64,000 nt of DNA. Origin: Halicephalobus mephisto. Lineage: Eukaryota; Nematoda; Chromadorea; Rhabditida; Panagrolaimidae. Positions within the stretch are counted from its first letter, which is position 1. The number at the start of each line of letters is the position of its first letter. Below are positions 1-12,670 of the stretch, piece by piece. Location of the stretch: the NCBI GenBank assembly GCA_009193035.1, contig SWDT01000015.1, positions 310,001 through 374,000 on the forward strand, given 5' to 3'. The position numbers and the translations under genes were made by a program. The notes under the pieces are model-generated. The model saw only the letters and a program-made list of their open reading frames with translations. It was not told the origin of the DNA and searched no databases.

Positions 1-1
1 A

Positions 2-268
2 GCGTTCTACAGATACGAAGGGTCTCTGACGACCCCGGGATGTGACGAAGCTGTCATCTGGACGATTTTAGCTGATCCTGTTTCCATCACCCAGGACCAG
101 TTGGAGTCTTTCCGCAGACTGAGAAACAGTGCCGAAATCGAACACAACGCCAGACCCATGCAGGCGTTGAACAGGAGATTCATCAAATTCCGACCCAGTA
201 CTGCTCTCAATTCTTTTATTCTTAATACTCCCAATGTTAAAGACATTATTTCTTCTCCTTTCCTGTGA
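2..268 (+). CDS. alpha-carbonic anhydrase, C-terminal part (5' end outside window)
   Basis: An open frame from base 2 to the TGA at 266-268 encodes the last 88 residues of an alpha-class carbonic anhydrase. The diagnostic stretch is [13 protein letters not shown] at the start, followed by EAVIW and DQLESFRRL; in this family the SLTTPxC loop lines the active site beside the catalytic zinc centre, and the enzyme interconverts CO2 and bicarbonate. The zinc-binding histidines lie upstream of the window and cannot be checked. The tail continues about 40 residues past the conserved core ([10 protein letters not shown]...), somewhat longer than a minimal cytosolic enzyme. The two minus-strand open frames over the same bases are shadows. 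Identity is firm; paralogue and cellular location cannot be decided. Confidence 0.9.
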   Translation, partial: AFYRYEGSLTTPGCDEAVIWTILADPVSITQDQLESFRRLRNSAEIEHNARPMQALNRRFIKFRPSTALNSFILNTPNVKDIISSPFL

Positions 269-1973
269 TTTTATCATCATCAACATCAAAGCATTCGTGT
301 ATACTCACCCATAGTGTGAATTACATCATCACTGTTGAAAGTAATTTTTTGTATTAAATATTCTTTTTTAATGTTTCTTGAGAATAAACATGTTATTCAT
401 TTTAATTGTTTATCTTATTCATCAATCAAAGTTTACATCATTTCTAGCTGAAGTTATTATCTTCTTCATGAAAGATCAAGTACCGACTAACTTCGTGAAG
501 CATATCAAAAAATTTTTTAATTCTTAAAAAAATTTGATCATGGACAAATTAATTAAAACTAGTTTATATCAAAAACGGTTTTAAAAATGTGAAGAAAGTC
601 ACATTTGTAATAGTGTTTCTGAAAAGATTGAAAGTAAAAAACTCACGTGTACGTTTGTTGGGATGAATTGTTTTGTATTATAGAAAAAACTGTTTCAAAT
701 GATTTAGTAAATTTTTTTCAGGAATCGACTCGGTAAAGACGATGGAAATTTTTGTTTTATATCCGTTATTCTGAATATATTCAAAAAAGTGATAAACTAC
801 ATCAAATTAGATATCTGGATTGAAGTTCATCAACTTGCTCGATAATAGTTAAAAATTGAATTCAATGTTATAGAAAAACAGCACTCTGAATCAACTATGG
901 ATGGAAATATTCCAAGTCCAAATGGTGTAAAATAATGAAGAAATACCGTTTTAATGACCAAGAATCCTCTTCTTTTCATAACATAATATGGTGTTGTCGA
1001 AATCTTTAGAGTTATGCTTTTTTGAAATTATAAATATGTAATGCAACTGAACATAACTTGATCTTGATTTTTGAATTTAACTAATTCAGCTCCAAATCGG
1101 CATTTTTGTTTACAAGTATGCAGCATTTCGTAAATCTCAACTGAGATTCAATAATGACATGCTGGATCTTAGGATTTTAAATATAAATTTTCAACTTCCA
1201 CTTCAAATTTGGCATCTACTAGTTCATTACCTTCATTTTAAGCACTTTTTTGCAAATCTGAAAGTAGTCATTTTTCTAGTATTAGCAGTTTATGAATGAA
1301 AGTGTTGTGGAAGTATAGTCTCCACGGCTGGAGATATTCAGAACATCCAAGGCTAAGTAGTCCTCTCTACCGAGGAGTATAGAAGGGAACACTTCTTGTT
1401 AGTGGGATGTCGCAGCGTTGTGTTTTCTACTTGTAATATTATTTACATATTTATATTGCGTCTAGGTAATAAAAGACATAACAGAAAATATAAGAGTTAC
1501 ATAGAATAGCTTTTTATAGTTATTATAGGGGATTATATACAGGTGATAGTTTGCTGGATTGATCGAGAAACACAGCAACTCTAAAATGGTCTACGATTCT
1601 GAAAGACTCTTACAACGATTTTTGTACTTTCATAGATTATAAATTTTCACAGTTTTAAGAACAAACTCGAGGACAGCTGTTAGATGAATCACTGGTGAGG
1701 AAAATGAAATTATTATTTGAAAAAAGTACCACAAATCATCACTAGATCTTTCTGACTTTTGTCTTATTGTGAATTCTTAAACTCCTTTTATCCAATTTAA
1801 TATCGACATGATCTAACAATTACAGACCCTTCAGATTAAAATTAGCTAAAGCATAATTGTTATAAACTAAGAACGTTGAATTTGAGCTGTCAGTATCCTC
1901 GTTCCTTACGTCATCCATCTAATCGTTGATAAATGAATGAATAATGTGAGTAACTTTCAGAGCATAATTGAGA
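269..1973. other. intergenic, no gene seen
   Basis: No frame with coding character or paired splice sites was found. Bases 1680-1973 align loosely with 4030-4323, showing that the 3' flank was duplicated with the GH16 gene. A GC-richer stretch around 1300-1430 begins TGTTGTGG and could be an old LTR-like repeat, but I found no second end or target duplication. Confidence 0.5.
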
Positions 1974-3005
1974 TTAATAGTTCCGAGACTTTGCTGAGAA
2001 AAACTCGATTATGGATGATTGCAAATCTTTCTTACTCTTGTTCTGGTAAACTTTCAACGAGTTGATCAGCCAATAAGTATTTTTAAACACTGTCGGATTG
2101 TTTCTTACGTAATCAATACATGATGAAGCTCTGGAAGAACATACAGGGTCTTCTGACCAGACGTTGCCAGCCCAATCACCACAGAATGTGATATCGAAGA
2201 TGATGTTGTGATTCCGAAAATGACTGTCAATATCACAGCCAGAAAATTTAGCTAAAGGTAGTCCCCAATTATTAGGATCAGGTCGACTGCTGACAATATC
2301 CGACGGGATTTCTGAACGGGGGAAGAACCATATGCGTATGGCAGTACTAGTCCACTCCATGCCATATATACCACCACCTACATTGTTGAAACCACTACCG
2401 TAGCTTTTCGTGTTATTAGTTTTGATAGCACAACCATTATTAGTATAATCACAATTGGATGTTACTATGCTGCCGGTGAAATCGTGTGTATTTGTGATGG
2501 AGCAGCCGGCGGACGTATGCAATGTCATAACATTCGTAGTTTGTCTATTGACACCTAAAATGACATAAAATAGTTAAGTAACGAACAATGAATGCATACC
2601 TTCGATTATGTCAATTTCACCATTGTTTGGCCAGTTTGGACCAAATGTCCAGAATGCAGGCCATGAACCACATTGGTTATCAGGAATGTGAGCTAAATCC
2701 AGGATGAACAGCCCGTGATTGTAAGCAGTTTTACTGGAAATTCTAACACTGTTACGACCTCTACTCGATGTCACATGTGTGGAATCTACACCAATGTAAA
2801 TTTTGTCGCCTTGTTGCTTGAACAATCCTAAACGACTCGCAGTGTTTTGGTCGACGTAGTTAACATATCCATGTGATGGATCGTCACCGGTAAAAAAGTT
2901 AAACTTGCTGGCAAAGTTATCCGCCGAATAATCATCAACCAACTGGTACGTAGCATAAGTTGTTGAAGCCAATATAGTTACTATAGTTATAGTGCAGAAC
3001 TGCAT
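1974..3005 (-). CDS. secreted GH16 family endo-beta-glucanase, copy A
   Basis: Two exons, 3005-2600 and 2554-1974, give 328 aa. A signal peptide (MQFCTITIVTILASTTYA) is followed by a complete GH16 beta-jelly-roll domain. The catalytic ExDxxE signature is intact as GEIDIIEG, and the conserved blocks NHGLF, WPAFWTFGPNWPN, MTLHTSAGC, FFPRSEIPSDI, CGDWAGNVW and YWLINSLKVYQ are present. In my memory this pattern matches fungal laminarinase/mixed-linked glucanases (Lam16A type), which hydrolyse beta-1,3(4)-glucans outside the cell. The 45-nt intron is GT-AG (GTATGC...TTTTAG), splits the glycine codon after the catalytic glutamate, and carries an in-frame stop, so it must be removed. Relative to copy B a short segment before the NNGC motif is missing, and the C-terminus differs. 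A likely role is digestion of fungal or yeast walls; this is inferred. Confidence 0.88.
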
Positions 3006-3157
3006 AACGCCTTTAAGGTTAAACTGAAAACCCTCCTGAGTAATTCGTGGACTTTTTACGCGATGTGCATCACGACAGATATTTCTTATAGTGTATTTTA
3101 TATCGTAAAATTATAAGTTCTCTACGTAAAAAAAGAATATACTTGAGCTTTTTAATA

Positions 3158-3192
<35 letters not shown>

Positions 3193-4323
3193 CGATTGCT
3201 ACTCAAATAATTTTCAGATGAGAATAGATTAACTGAGTAGTGGAAAGAAAAGAATATTTTTTAGATTCATCTGAACTTCTTCTAGATATAACCTTTAAGA
3301 ATGGCCGTACCGTTAAAACCCAGGTAATTTCAAGAACTATGATCCCTTAAATAACACATTAATGGTAAGTTCAGTTTTTGAGAAGATGGAATGCTATTTG
3401 GTTTTTGATCCATTGTAATTGGCTGATAACAATAGCTTGATTAGATGTGATCATGTGCACAGATTAAAGAAGCATAATATAAATGTTTCTACACAGAATT
3501 TTGATTTCCGACGTTTATACGTAAGATGAAAGGTAGTATGACAAAAAATGTTCAAAACTATTTTGTGTATGGAATTTTACAATGAACATTGTTAACTACT
3601 TTGACCTTTGAATAAAAAGTACCTAGAATGGAATAATTAGACTCGCATATTTCAAATCTGAAGTCAGAATTGGAATTTGACTTTCAACATTCCTGTTTTT
3701 GAAGGCTCAGATTCAAATTTTACTTTCGGATTTGAATCTACAACATTGATCGCCCTGTTTTAGATGCTCCTTCAAAGTTTAGAGTAGTCTTTTTGTGTCA
3801 GGATGCTATACAAAACACAAAAATGACAAAGAATAATTTTTAATACTTATTGTAGAAAACCGGATGAAGTTGTTAATATTTAAAGTATATAGAAACTAAC
3901 ATAATACTTAACTTGCGTCAGGAACTCAAAAACTGTCTACAATTCAGAAAATCTCATGTCAAGTTTCCTATTTCTGTGATTGGTTATCTTTCAACTTCGA
4001 GAAAAAGCAAACTCGGGAAGTATCATCAATGATCACTCGTGAGAAAGACAAAACTACTCCTTCAAAAAGTGCCACAAATTATCACTAAAGCTGTCTTGTA
4101 TTTGTTTTATTGTGAGTCATTATGTTCTTTTTACCGAATATAATATTGTCACAATCTAATAAAGAATTTTCAGTTTGAAATTAATAATAGTAAAATTACC
4201 ACACATTAATATATTTTAACTTGGGCTTGTGACGTTCACCTCTTACGCCATCTATGTGATTATTTACGAGAGAATGGTTATACGGTGAGAGTACATTTCC
4301 AGATGTGATTCAAACGAAGGATT
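3006..4323. other. spacer between the two GH16 copies
   Basis: It holds the upstream region of copy A and the downstream flank of copy B. No coding frame was seen. The only repeat apart from the duplicated flank is the TAA microsatellite. Confidence 0.5.
3159..3191. repeat. (TAA)n microsatellite
   Basis: About eleven uninterrupted TAA units, upstream of GH16 copy A. Confidence 0.95.
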
Positions 4324-5364
4324 CTAGGACTTTGCTACAAAGACTTGATTATAAATGATTTCCACATCTTCCTCACCGTTGTTTTGGTAAACTTTCAATG
4401 AATTAATTAACCAGTACACATCATTGAATGCCGTCGGATTGTTTCTTACGTAATCAATACATGATGAAGCTCTGGAAGCACATACAGGGTCTTCCGACCA
4501 GACGTTGCCAGCCCAGTCACCACAGAATGTGATATCGAAGATGATGTTGTGATTCCGAAAATGACTGTCAATATCACAGCCAGAAAATTTAGCTAAAGGT
4601 AGTCCCCAATTATTAGGATCAGGTCGACTGCTGACAATATCCGACGGAATTTCTGAACGGGGGAAGAACCATATGCGTATGGCAGCACTAGTCCACTCCA
4701 TGCCATATACACCACCACCTACATTGTTGAAACCACTACCGTAGCTTTTCGTGTTATTAGTTCTAATACCACAGCCAGCGTTCGTCGGTTGACCAGCGGC
4801 ATTAACATCACAATTGGACGTGACTATGTTGCCGGTGAAATCATGTGTATTTGTGATGGAGCAGCCGGCGGATGTATGCAATGTCATAGCATTTGTGTTT
4901 TGTGTATTAACACCTAAAATGATATCAGTCAACAAAACAACGAACAATGAATACATGCCTTCGATTATGTCAATTTCACCGCTATTTGGCCAGTTTGGAC
5001 CAAATGTCCAGAACGCAGGCCATGAACCACATTGGTTATCAGGAATGTGAGCTAAATCCAGGATAAACAGCCCGTGATTGTAAGCAGTTTTACTGGAAAT
5101 TCTGACACTGTTACGACCTCTACTCGATGTCACATGTGTGGAATCTACACCAATGTAAATTTTGTCGCCTTGTTGCTTGAACAATCCTAAACGACTCGCA
5201 GTGTTTTGGTCGACGTAGTTAACATATCCATGTGTTGGATCATCACCGGTAAAAAAGTCGAACTTGCCAGCAAAGTTATCCGCCGGATAATCATCAACCA
5301 ACTGATACGCGGCGTAGGTGGTCGAAACCAATAAGACTGAGATCGTTAAAATATGAAACTGCAT
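4324..5364 (-). CDS. secreted GH16 family endo-beta-glucanase, copy B (GC-AG intron)
   Basis: Paralogue of copy A. Exons 5364-4959 and 4913-4324 give 331 aa, with signal peptide MQFHILTISVLLVSTTYA, catalytic GEIDIIEG and all conserved GH16 blocks intact. The 45-nt intron sits at exactly the same place as in copy A but its donor is GC (GCATGT), making a GC-AG intron. Its length is a multiple of three and it has no stop, so an unspliced message would encode a 346-aa protein with a 15-residue insert (beginning MYSLFVV) right beside the catalytic motif. I favour splicing because copy A must splice there. The two genes lie head to tail with about 1.3 kb between them. Residues 165-180 contain extra sequence absent from copy A. 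Beta-glucan hydrolysis is the expected activity. Confidence 0.87.
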   Translation of the reverse strand: MQFHILTISVLLVSTTYAAYQLVDDYPADNFAGKFDFFTGDDPTHGYVNYVDQNTASRLGLFKQQGDKIYIGVDSTHVTSSRGRNSVRISSKTAYNHGLFILDLAHIPDNQCGSWPAFWTFGPNWPNSGEIDIIEGMYSLFVVLLTDIILGVNTQNTNAMTLHTSAGCSITNTHDFTGNIVTSNCDVNAAGQPTNAGCGIRTNNTKSYGSGFNNVGGGVYGMEWTSAAIRIWFFPRSEIPSDIVSSRPDPNNWGLPLAKFSGCDIDSHFRNHNIIFDITFCGDWAGNVWSEDPVCASRASSCIDYVRNNPTAFNDVYWLINSLKVYQNNGEEDVEIIYNQVFVAKS

Positions 5365-6242
5365 AACACCTTAAAAGCCAACTTAAAGAGTTAGAGTAAT
5401 TCGCGAATCTTCTGAGTAACTTAAAGATTGCAACATTTATTTCCAACAGTGTCATGACATAGATCATAGGGTTTACGTGTAAAATAGAAAAATATAATAG
5501 CTCTTTAATAGAACAACAATCGCTTTATATAATTTCAAATATGCTGCAAAAAAACAAGAATTATGTAATCAAGCTATCGCCAAAAATTCACTGATTAGTC
5601 AGATTTGTCATTTCACTCATAAAATCACTATGTCATGAACAAACGAGAAAGACTACCTATATGGGATAAAAAGTAATATGTCACGAAACGAAAAACTTTA
5701 TAGATCTATTGGGGAATTCAAACTTATTCGAGCTATCATTGAATTTAAATAGGAAAATCATACATGATAAGATTTGAAAGTATTTGAAAGTCCTTTGAAA
5801 TTGATTAAAATCGTAGTGAAATTAAGCAACATAGACCGTGTGATGCCTATCGGTCGTGACTGAAGGCTATGTGGGAGTATTAATAATGACGTAACTAGTA
5901 TTCAACTATCTTTCAACCGATAATAACTCAGACAATTAATGTACATAGAAACGCCGAAAAAGTCAATTTTCTTTCAGAATAACTTTTGTGTGACAAACTT
6001 CCATGGATGAATATATCGTGAAAATACAGGTAATTTAGGATTATTATTTCTCAAAATAAAACATCAACAGCGCGTTTAATTTCCGACAAAATCAGCATTT
6101 TTGATTCACATTGTTTCTGGCTGATAACAGTAGTCTCACAGAAAACAATTGCACGTACGCTTTGAAGAAACCGAACACAGATAATTCTAGAGTTCCGGTT
6201 CTTTGTATTCTATCGTGAGATAAAAAACCTATGCTTGAAAAG
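5365..6242. other. intergenic, nothing recognised
   Basis: AT-rich upstream region of GH16 copy B with no coding frame. The first 150 bases resemble the corresponding region upstream of copy A. Confidence 0.5.
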
Positions 6243-6408
6243 TACACACAAAAAGAGTACATTAAAACGACTTTAATGTATTAGATGCATTGTATTTAAT
6301 GCACCGATATCAACTTAGTCCATCAGCACATTGGATATAACGTATCCAACACATCAGAGCCGTTTTAATGTGTTTATACATATATACCATGTGTCCATTT
6401 TTGTGTTC
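6243..6408. mobile_element. short MITE-like element, single-unit copy
   Basis: It begins near TACACACAAAAAG and ends near CATTTTTGTGTTC, an imperfect terminal inverted repeat. The interior (GATGCATTGTATTTAATGCA, ATCCAACACATCAGAGCC, then TTTTAATGTG) matches the element at 62584-63025. This copy has one internal unit, the other about five. End points are approximate. Confidence 0.65.
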
Positions 6409-7619
6409 AACATAGTTGGAAAAACAGCCACAAGAGTACAAGGAATATCAATGTGCACTTTTAAAACCGAATCCATAAAGTAGTCCCAGAGTACCTTTTT
6501 ATCGGTTATTTATTTTCACATTTAAAACCAATGAGATCCAAATAAAGTTGAAATTTCCGATTGATCTTATGAGGAAAATTCGAATTTTAAAACTTGATCA
6601 ATTCATCTAAAGTTTTCAGAATAACTTACTTTTGTCGAAATAATAAATATCCAAAATTTAAATTAAAACATAATTCATTATTTATGTTTTTAGAACAACC
6701 AGACAAAGTATCAAAGATCTTCTAAAATAATTTTTCCTGATCTGGTTAATATCCAATAATAATATAAAACATTCCAACCGATACTGTAGGAAAATAAAGC
6801 TTTTATTTTCACCGAATTAAAATTGTTTATCACATAAATTAATCGGAAGACAGATTTCGACGTGACGAAGCAGATCCTCCTACCAACCCGGGCTAACACC
6901 TACATATGTCACCAACGAAATAGATGGATCAAAGAAGCAAACAATTAAAATTGAAAATTTAATTTGTTTAAGTTTGAAATTTTATTGTTTGTAAATTTGA
7001 TATAGTGCGAAATAGGAATAAAAGTAAGTAAAAGTATCACATAGTTTGAATTTCAATTCCCGTCGATATATCTTCTACTACAACGTATTACAGTATCCAC
7101 CGTCGAAATCACACTTGTACCCAATGAGAAACTTTTTCCACCAAGGATTTCTTCCTGTCTTCATCCTAAAAACTAGTCTCCGAGTTTCCATTCAAAAAAT
7201 ATTTTATTGGACGTTTTTTGGAACTGACCAGAATAAATAAACCACGATAATAAAATTACAGATTTGTTAATCAAGCGATAGTCAAAAAAAATGCGAAAAA
7301 CTGTCATTCGAAAGCTTTAACGGCACGACCGAATCAGACACGAAAAAACTAAACTCTTTGGCTGGTTTACAGTATACCAAGAACTTCATTGTCCTTGTGG
7401 AAACATGTACGAGATTCATTCATTTACCGTTCGATTGCTGAAAGTTGTTATTTGAAAAAAGTTACAATTAACTCCAATAAAAAGTAAAAATAGAAAAAGA
7501 TCCAACCCTTTACAGTAATTTTCCAACTTTAATCTTATCACAGATTTCCGACCAAACGATTACTTACAAAACAGTGCCAAAATTAATCATAAATAAAAAG
7601 CAAACATAAGCAATTGACT
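6409..7619. other. intergenic, nothing recognised
   Basis: AT-rich sequence downstream of the kinesin light chain gene. Short open frames at 6711-6899 (minus) and 7046-7240 (plus) have no start context, splice sites or recognisable content. Confidence 0.5.
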
Positions 7620-9864
<2,245 letters not shown>

Positions 9865-10825
9865 CTTCCCAAATTCTTCGATTTTCCTTCTGAAAATATA
9901 AAATAACTAACGTTCCATATATCGATTTAGTTTTATATCGCAAAATAGGATACAAACAATAATATTCTCCAAAAATCATGAAATCCCAACTCCAACAGTC
10001 ACCTGAGCAACCAAAACGAATGAACACGAATACTGGATATTCCGCGGTGGTGACAGACAATCAACAATGTTGATTCATTGCGGGGACAAGGACGAACAGT
10101 CGTTTCGCGCACTGTTGGAGTAAAATTCCCTTTGAGGAAGAAAAGGATAGGTACCCTAATGAGTCAGGATTTCACGTCTTCTGTTTTAAAAATCAATTTT
10201 TTAAAATAAACTGCCGCGTTAAAGGGAAAGCAAAACCGGCAAAGAATCGATAAATTTCGAAAGAGTCGTGGAGCCGCATTTGCGAAAAAGAATGTCGGAA
10301 AAATGAGTATTGCAGAATTTTTTGAATTTCCATCTTCGTTCTCATTGAGTATTTATTTGTATTTTAAAATAAAAAATTACTTACAGTCTGTAAGCGTTGT
10401 AAACACTCATGGTTTTAATTGGTATGGATGTAAAAATCTACATCATCTGCTCCAAGTTTCTGAAAGTTTAATTTTATTATTTTTATTTAAATTAAATTAA
10501 ATTACAAAATTAATTTATATAAAAATTGCAAATAATTTTGAATTTTATAAAAATTCAAGTAATTTACAAGTACTTTCTGGATTTTTGTGAAGTTAAATTT
10601 AAAAATAGAATTTTCGATTGTAGTAAAGTAATTTTTAGTTTACTACTATTCAATCTTTCAGTAAGAAGCACTAAACCAAAGACTCCTGTAGTTGGCATGA
10701 AAGCATATGTGGAAAAACTGACTACTTAAAAATTTGGTCGCTATACAAAACTAATGCATGTTTTGGTCATTTTTAACAATGACGTCACTGCTTGAATAGT
10801 TCTCCGATGGCACAGCAGTTGTTAT
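9865..10825. other. intergenic, promoter side of kinesin light chain
   Basis: Contains the presumed promoter of the kinesin light chain gene. Short plus-strand frames at 10303-10500 and 10526-10729 are low-complexity and unsupported. Confidence 0.45.
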
Positions 10826-11120
10826 ATGTCATTATTATCTTTGGAACTCGGATGTAACTCCGAAGGGTCGTGGGATAAGGATGTACTAACATATCCGAAT
10901 CGTCCTCCGTCCCGAAATGAGATAAAAGTTAAAACGAAAAAGAGGAAGATATATGAAATGACAAAGAACGGATTACGTCAAGTAAAGGTCACGAAAAGCA
11001 AAGAAACAATTGAAAACTTTGGAACTAAAGGACTAATCGTGAGTGAAATCTGATCTTTTCTCTGAACCTAAGCAGAAGGAAAAATAAAACATGCTAGTTT
11101 TGCAGAATGCTTGTGACTAA
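10826..11120 (+). CDS. possible small hypothetical gene
   Basis: Exon 10826-11038 plus a short exon 11106-11120 would give 75 aa, joined by a 67-nt intron with a good donor (GTGAGT) and acceptor (TTTTGCAG). The peptide is lysine-rich (VKTKKRKIYEMTKNGLRQVK), and codon use is less AT-biased than the flanks. The spacing of K, Y, G and K residues faintly recalls the N-terminal part of eIF3g, but this is too weak to name it. It could be a gene remnant or a chance frame. I do not recognise it and infer no function. Confidence 0.25.
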
Positions 11121-11650
11121 TTCTGGCAGTTTCACAATCCAATATAAAGCCAGAAAATTCGGGAAGATGGCCAAAGATAATCCAAGAAACGAGGACAAAG
11201 GCTCACACGCCGCATTTGGCTTCGTTTGAGTCCCTTGTTCCTTTCCGGAAAACGGCCGTTTTGGATAACCAGATTCGATTACTTCCAGAAAACAAAAGTT
11301 TAAAAACTAATCGGGAACTATTCTTGGATCTTTAAGAAACCCGTTTCGGACTCAAGTACCAGCTCGAGTCCGGATGGCATTAATTGAATGACCCACTGGG
11401 CTTTCGACGAAACTGCGCGAGGCTCCGGGACATCCATTATCCTCCGAAATGAGATCGACAAGGAAGGAAACTAAACTCCAGGAATCTTGGAAATAAAGTA
11501 GAATATTTAAAAAGTATATAGTTCAATATTTAAAAACTATATAGTTCAATATTTAAAAAACATCAAAAAAAAGTGCAAGAAATTATAACTTGTCAAATTC
11601 AGTTTTTTAGAACAAATTTAATAAAAATGAAAATCTATGTATTAATTGTT
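11121..11650. other. intergenic, nothing recognised
   Basis: Includes a GC-richer patch at 11160-11460 without any long open frame. It may be an eroded gene or repeat, but no homology could be seen. Confidence 0.4.
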
Positions 11651-12170
11651 CGAAAAATATAAGCGAATTCGCTTATTCCGTGAGCGAATTTTTGACAAAC
11701 TATTTTTAACATGTTTTATTTTAATAATTATTTTCTACTTATTATATCTAATTTACTTTCAAAAAGTTATTAAAAAAAGAAAAATATAAGCGAATTCGTT
11801 TATTCCGTAGGCGAATTTTTGATAAACTACTTTTAACATGTTTTATTTTAATAATTCTTTTTTATGAAAAATTATTTTCTACTTATTATATCTAATTTAC
11901 TTTCAAAAAGTTATTAAAAAAAGAAAAATATAAGCGAATTCGTTTATTCCGTGAGCGAAGTTTCGATAAACTACTTTTAACTCGCTCATTTTCTATTTTA
12001 ATAATTTTTTTTATGAAAAATTCTTTTTTACTTATTTTAACTATTTAATTCATTTTTTCAAAAAGTTATTAAAAATGAAAAAAATATAAGCGAATTCGCT
12101 TATTCCGTAAGCGAAGTTTTGACAAACTACTTTTAACTCGCTCATTTTCTATTTTAATTCATTTTAATAA
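11651..12170. repeat. tandem repeat array carrying an 18-bp palindrome
   Basis: Four imperfect copies, with spacings of about 128, 143 and 156 bp. Each has a core AAATATAAGCGAATTCG followed by TTATTCCGTGAGCGAA and an AT-rich tail ending CAAAAAGTTATTAAAAA. In copies 1 and 4 the core is the perfect palindrome ATAAGCGAATTCGCTTAT; copies 2 and 3 have one change (GTTTAT). GAGCGAA or AAGCGAA recurs just downstream, so each unit presents several AGCGAA half-sites. Confidence 0.85.
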
Positions 12171-12670
12171 TTATTTTTTGTAATCAACTGTATTTTTTTA
12201 CTTATTACAACTGTCTAATTCATTTTTTCCGAAAAATACTTAAAAATAAAAAAATAAAGATTTACAGATTTGTCAGATAATCTTGATCCAAAAAAATTAA
12301 ATTTTTGATAGTTTATTTTAAAATTTAAAATTAATATAAAACTACTATAAAGAACTTTCTCTTTTTAAAAATCAAAAAATTCCATGATACCCTGAGGGCA
12401 AAAATAACATAATATGCAAAACGCCGGCAACTGAGCCAAAGAAGAGTCAATTTCAACGACAGAATTGATGGACAGCCGCTTGTTCGCTTTGTTCCGAACA
12501 AAAACTCGACCACAGCCTCTGGCGGTTCTCTCAAAGTTAAATTTCGATACAATCCCTCAGGCATCTATCACCACTTAGTGTACTTAACTCATTCATTGCC
12601 AATCAAACAACAATGGCACGAATAAAACGTCATAACTGAAAAACATAAAAAACGACTAGAAAACAAAAAT
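12171..12670. other. intergenic, nothing recognised
   Basis: Downstream of the DONSON gene. A minus-strand frame at 12331-12564 looks non-coding: no family features and no usable splice sites. Confidence 0.45.

Noticed and set aside
1300..1640. Possible solo LTR starting TGTTGTGG
   Set aside because: No matching TNNCA end, target duplication or second copy in the window.
4814..5050. Plus-strand 78-aa frame over GH16 copy B
   Set aside because: Antisense shadow of a strongly supported coding exon.
10826..11120. eIF3g identity for the small lysine-rich frame
   Set aside because: Only spacing of a few residues is similar; no RNA-recognition motif or zinc-binding part follows.
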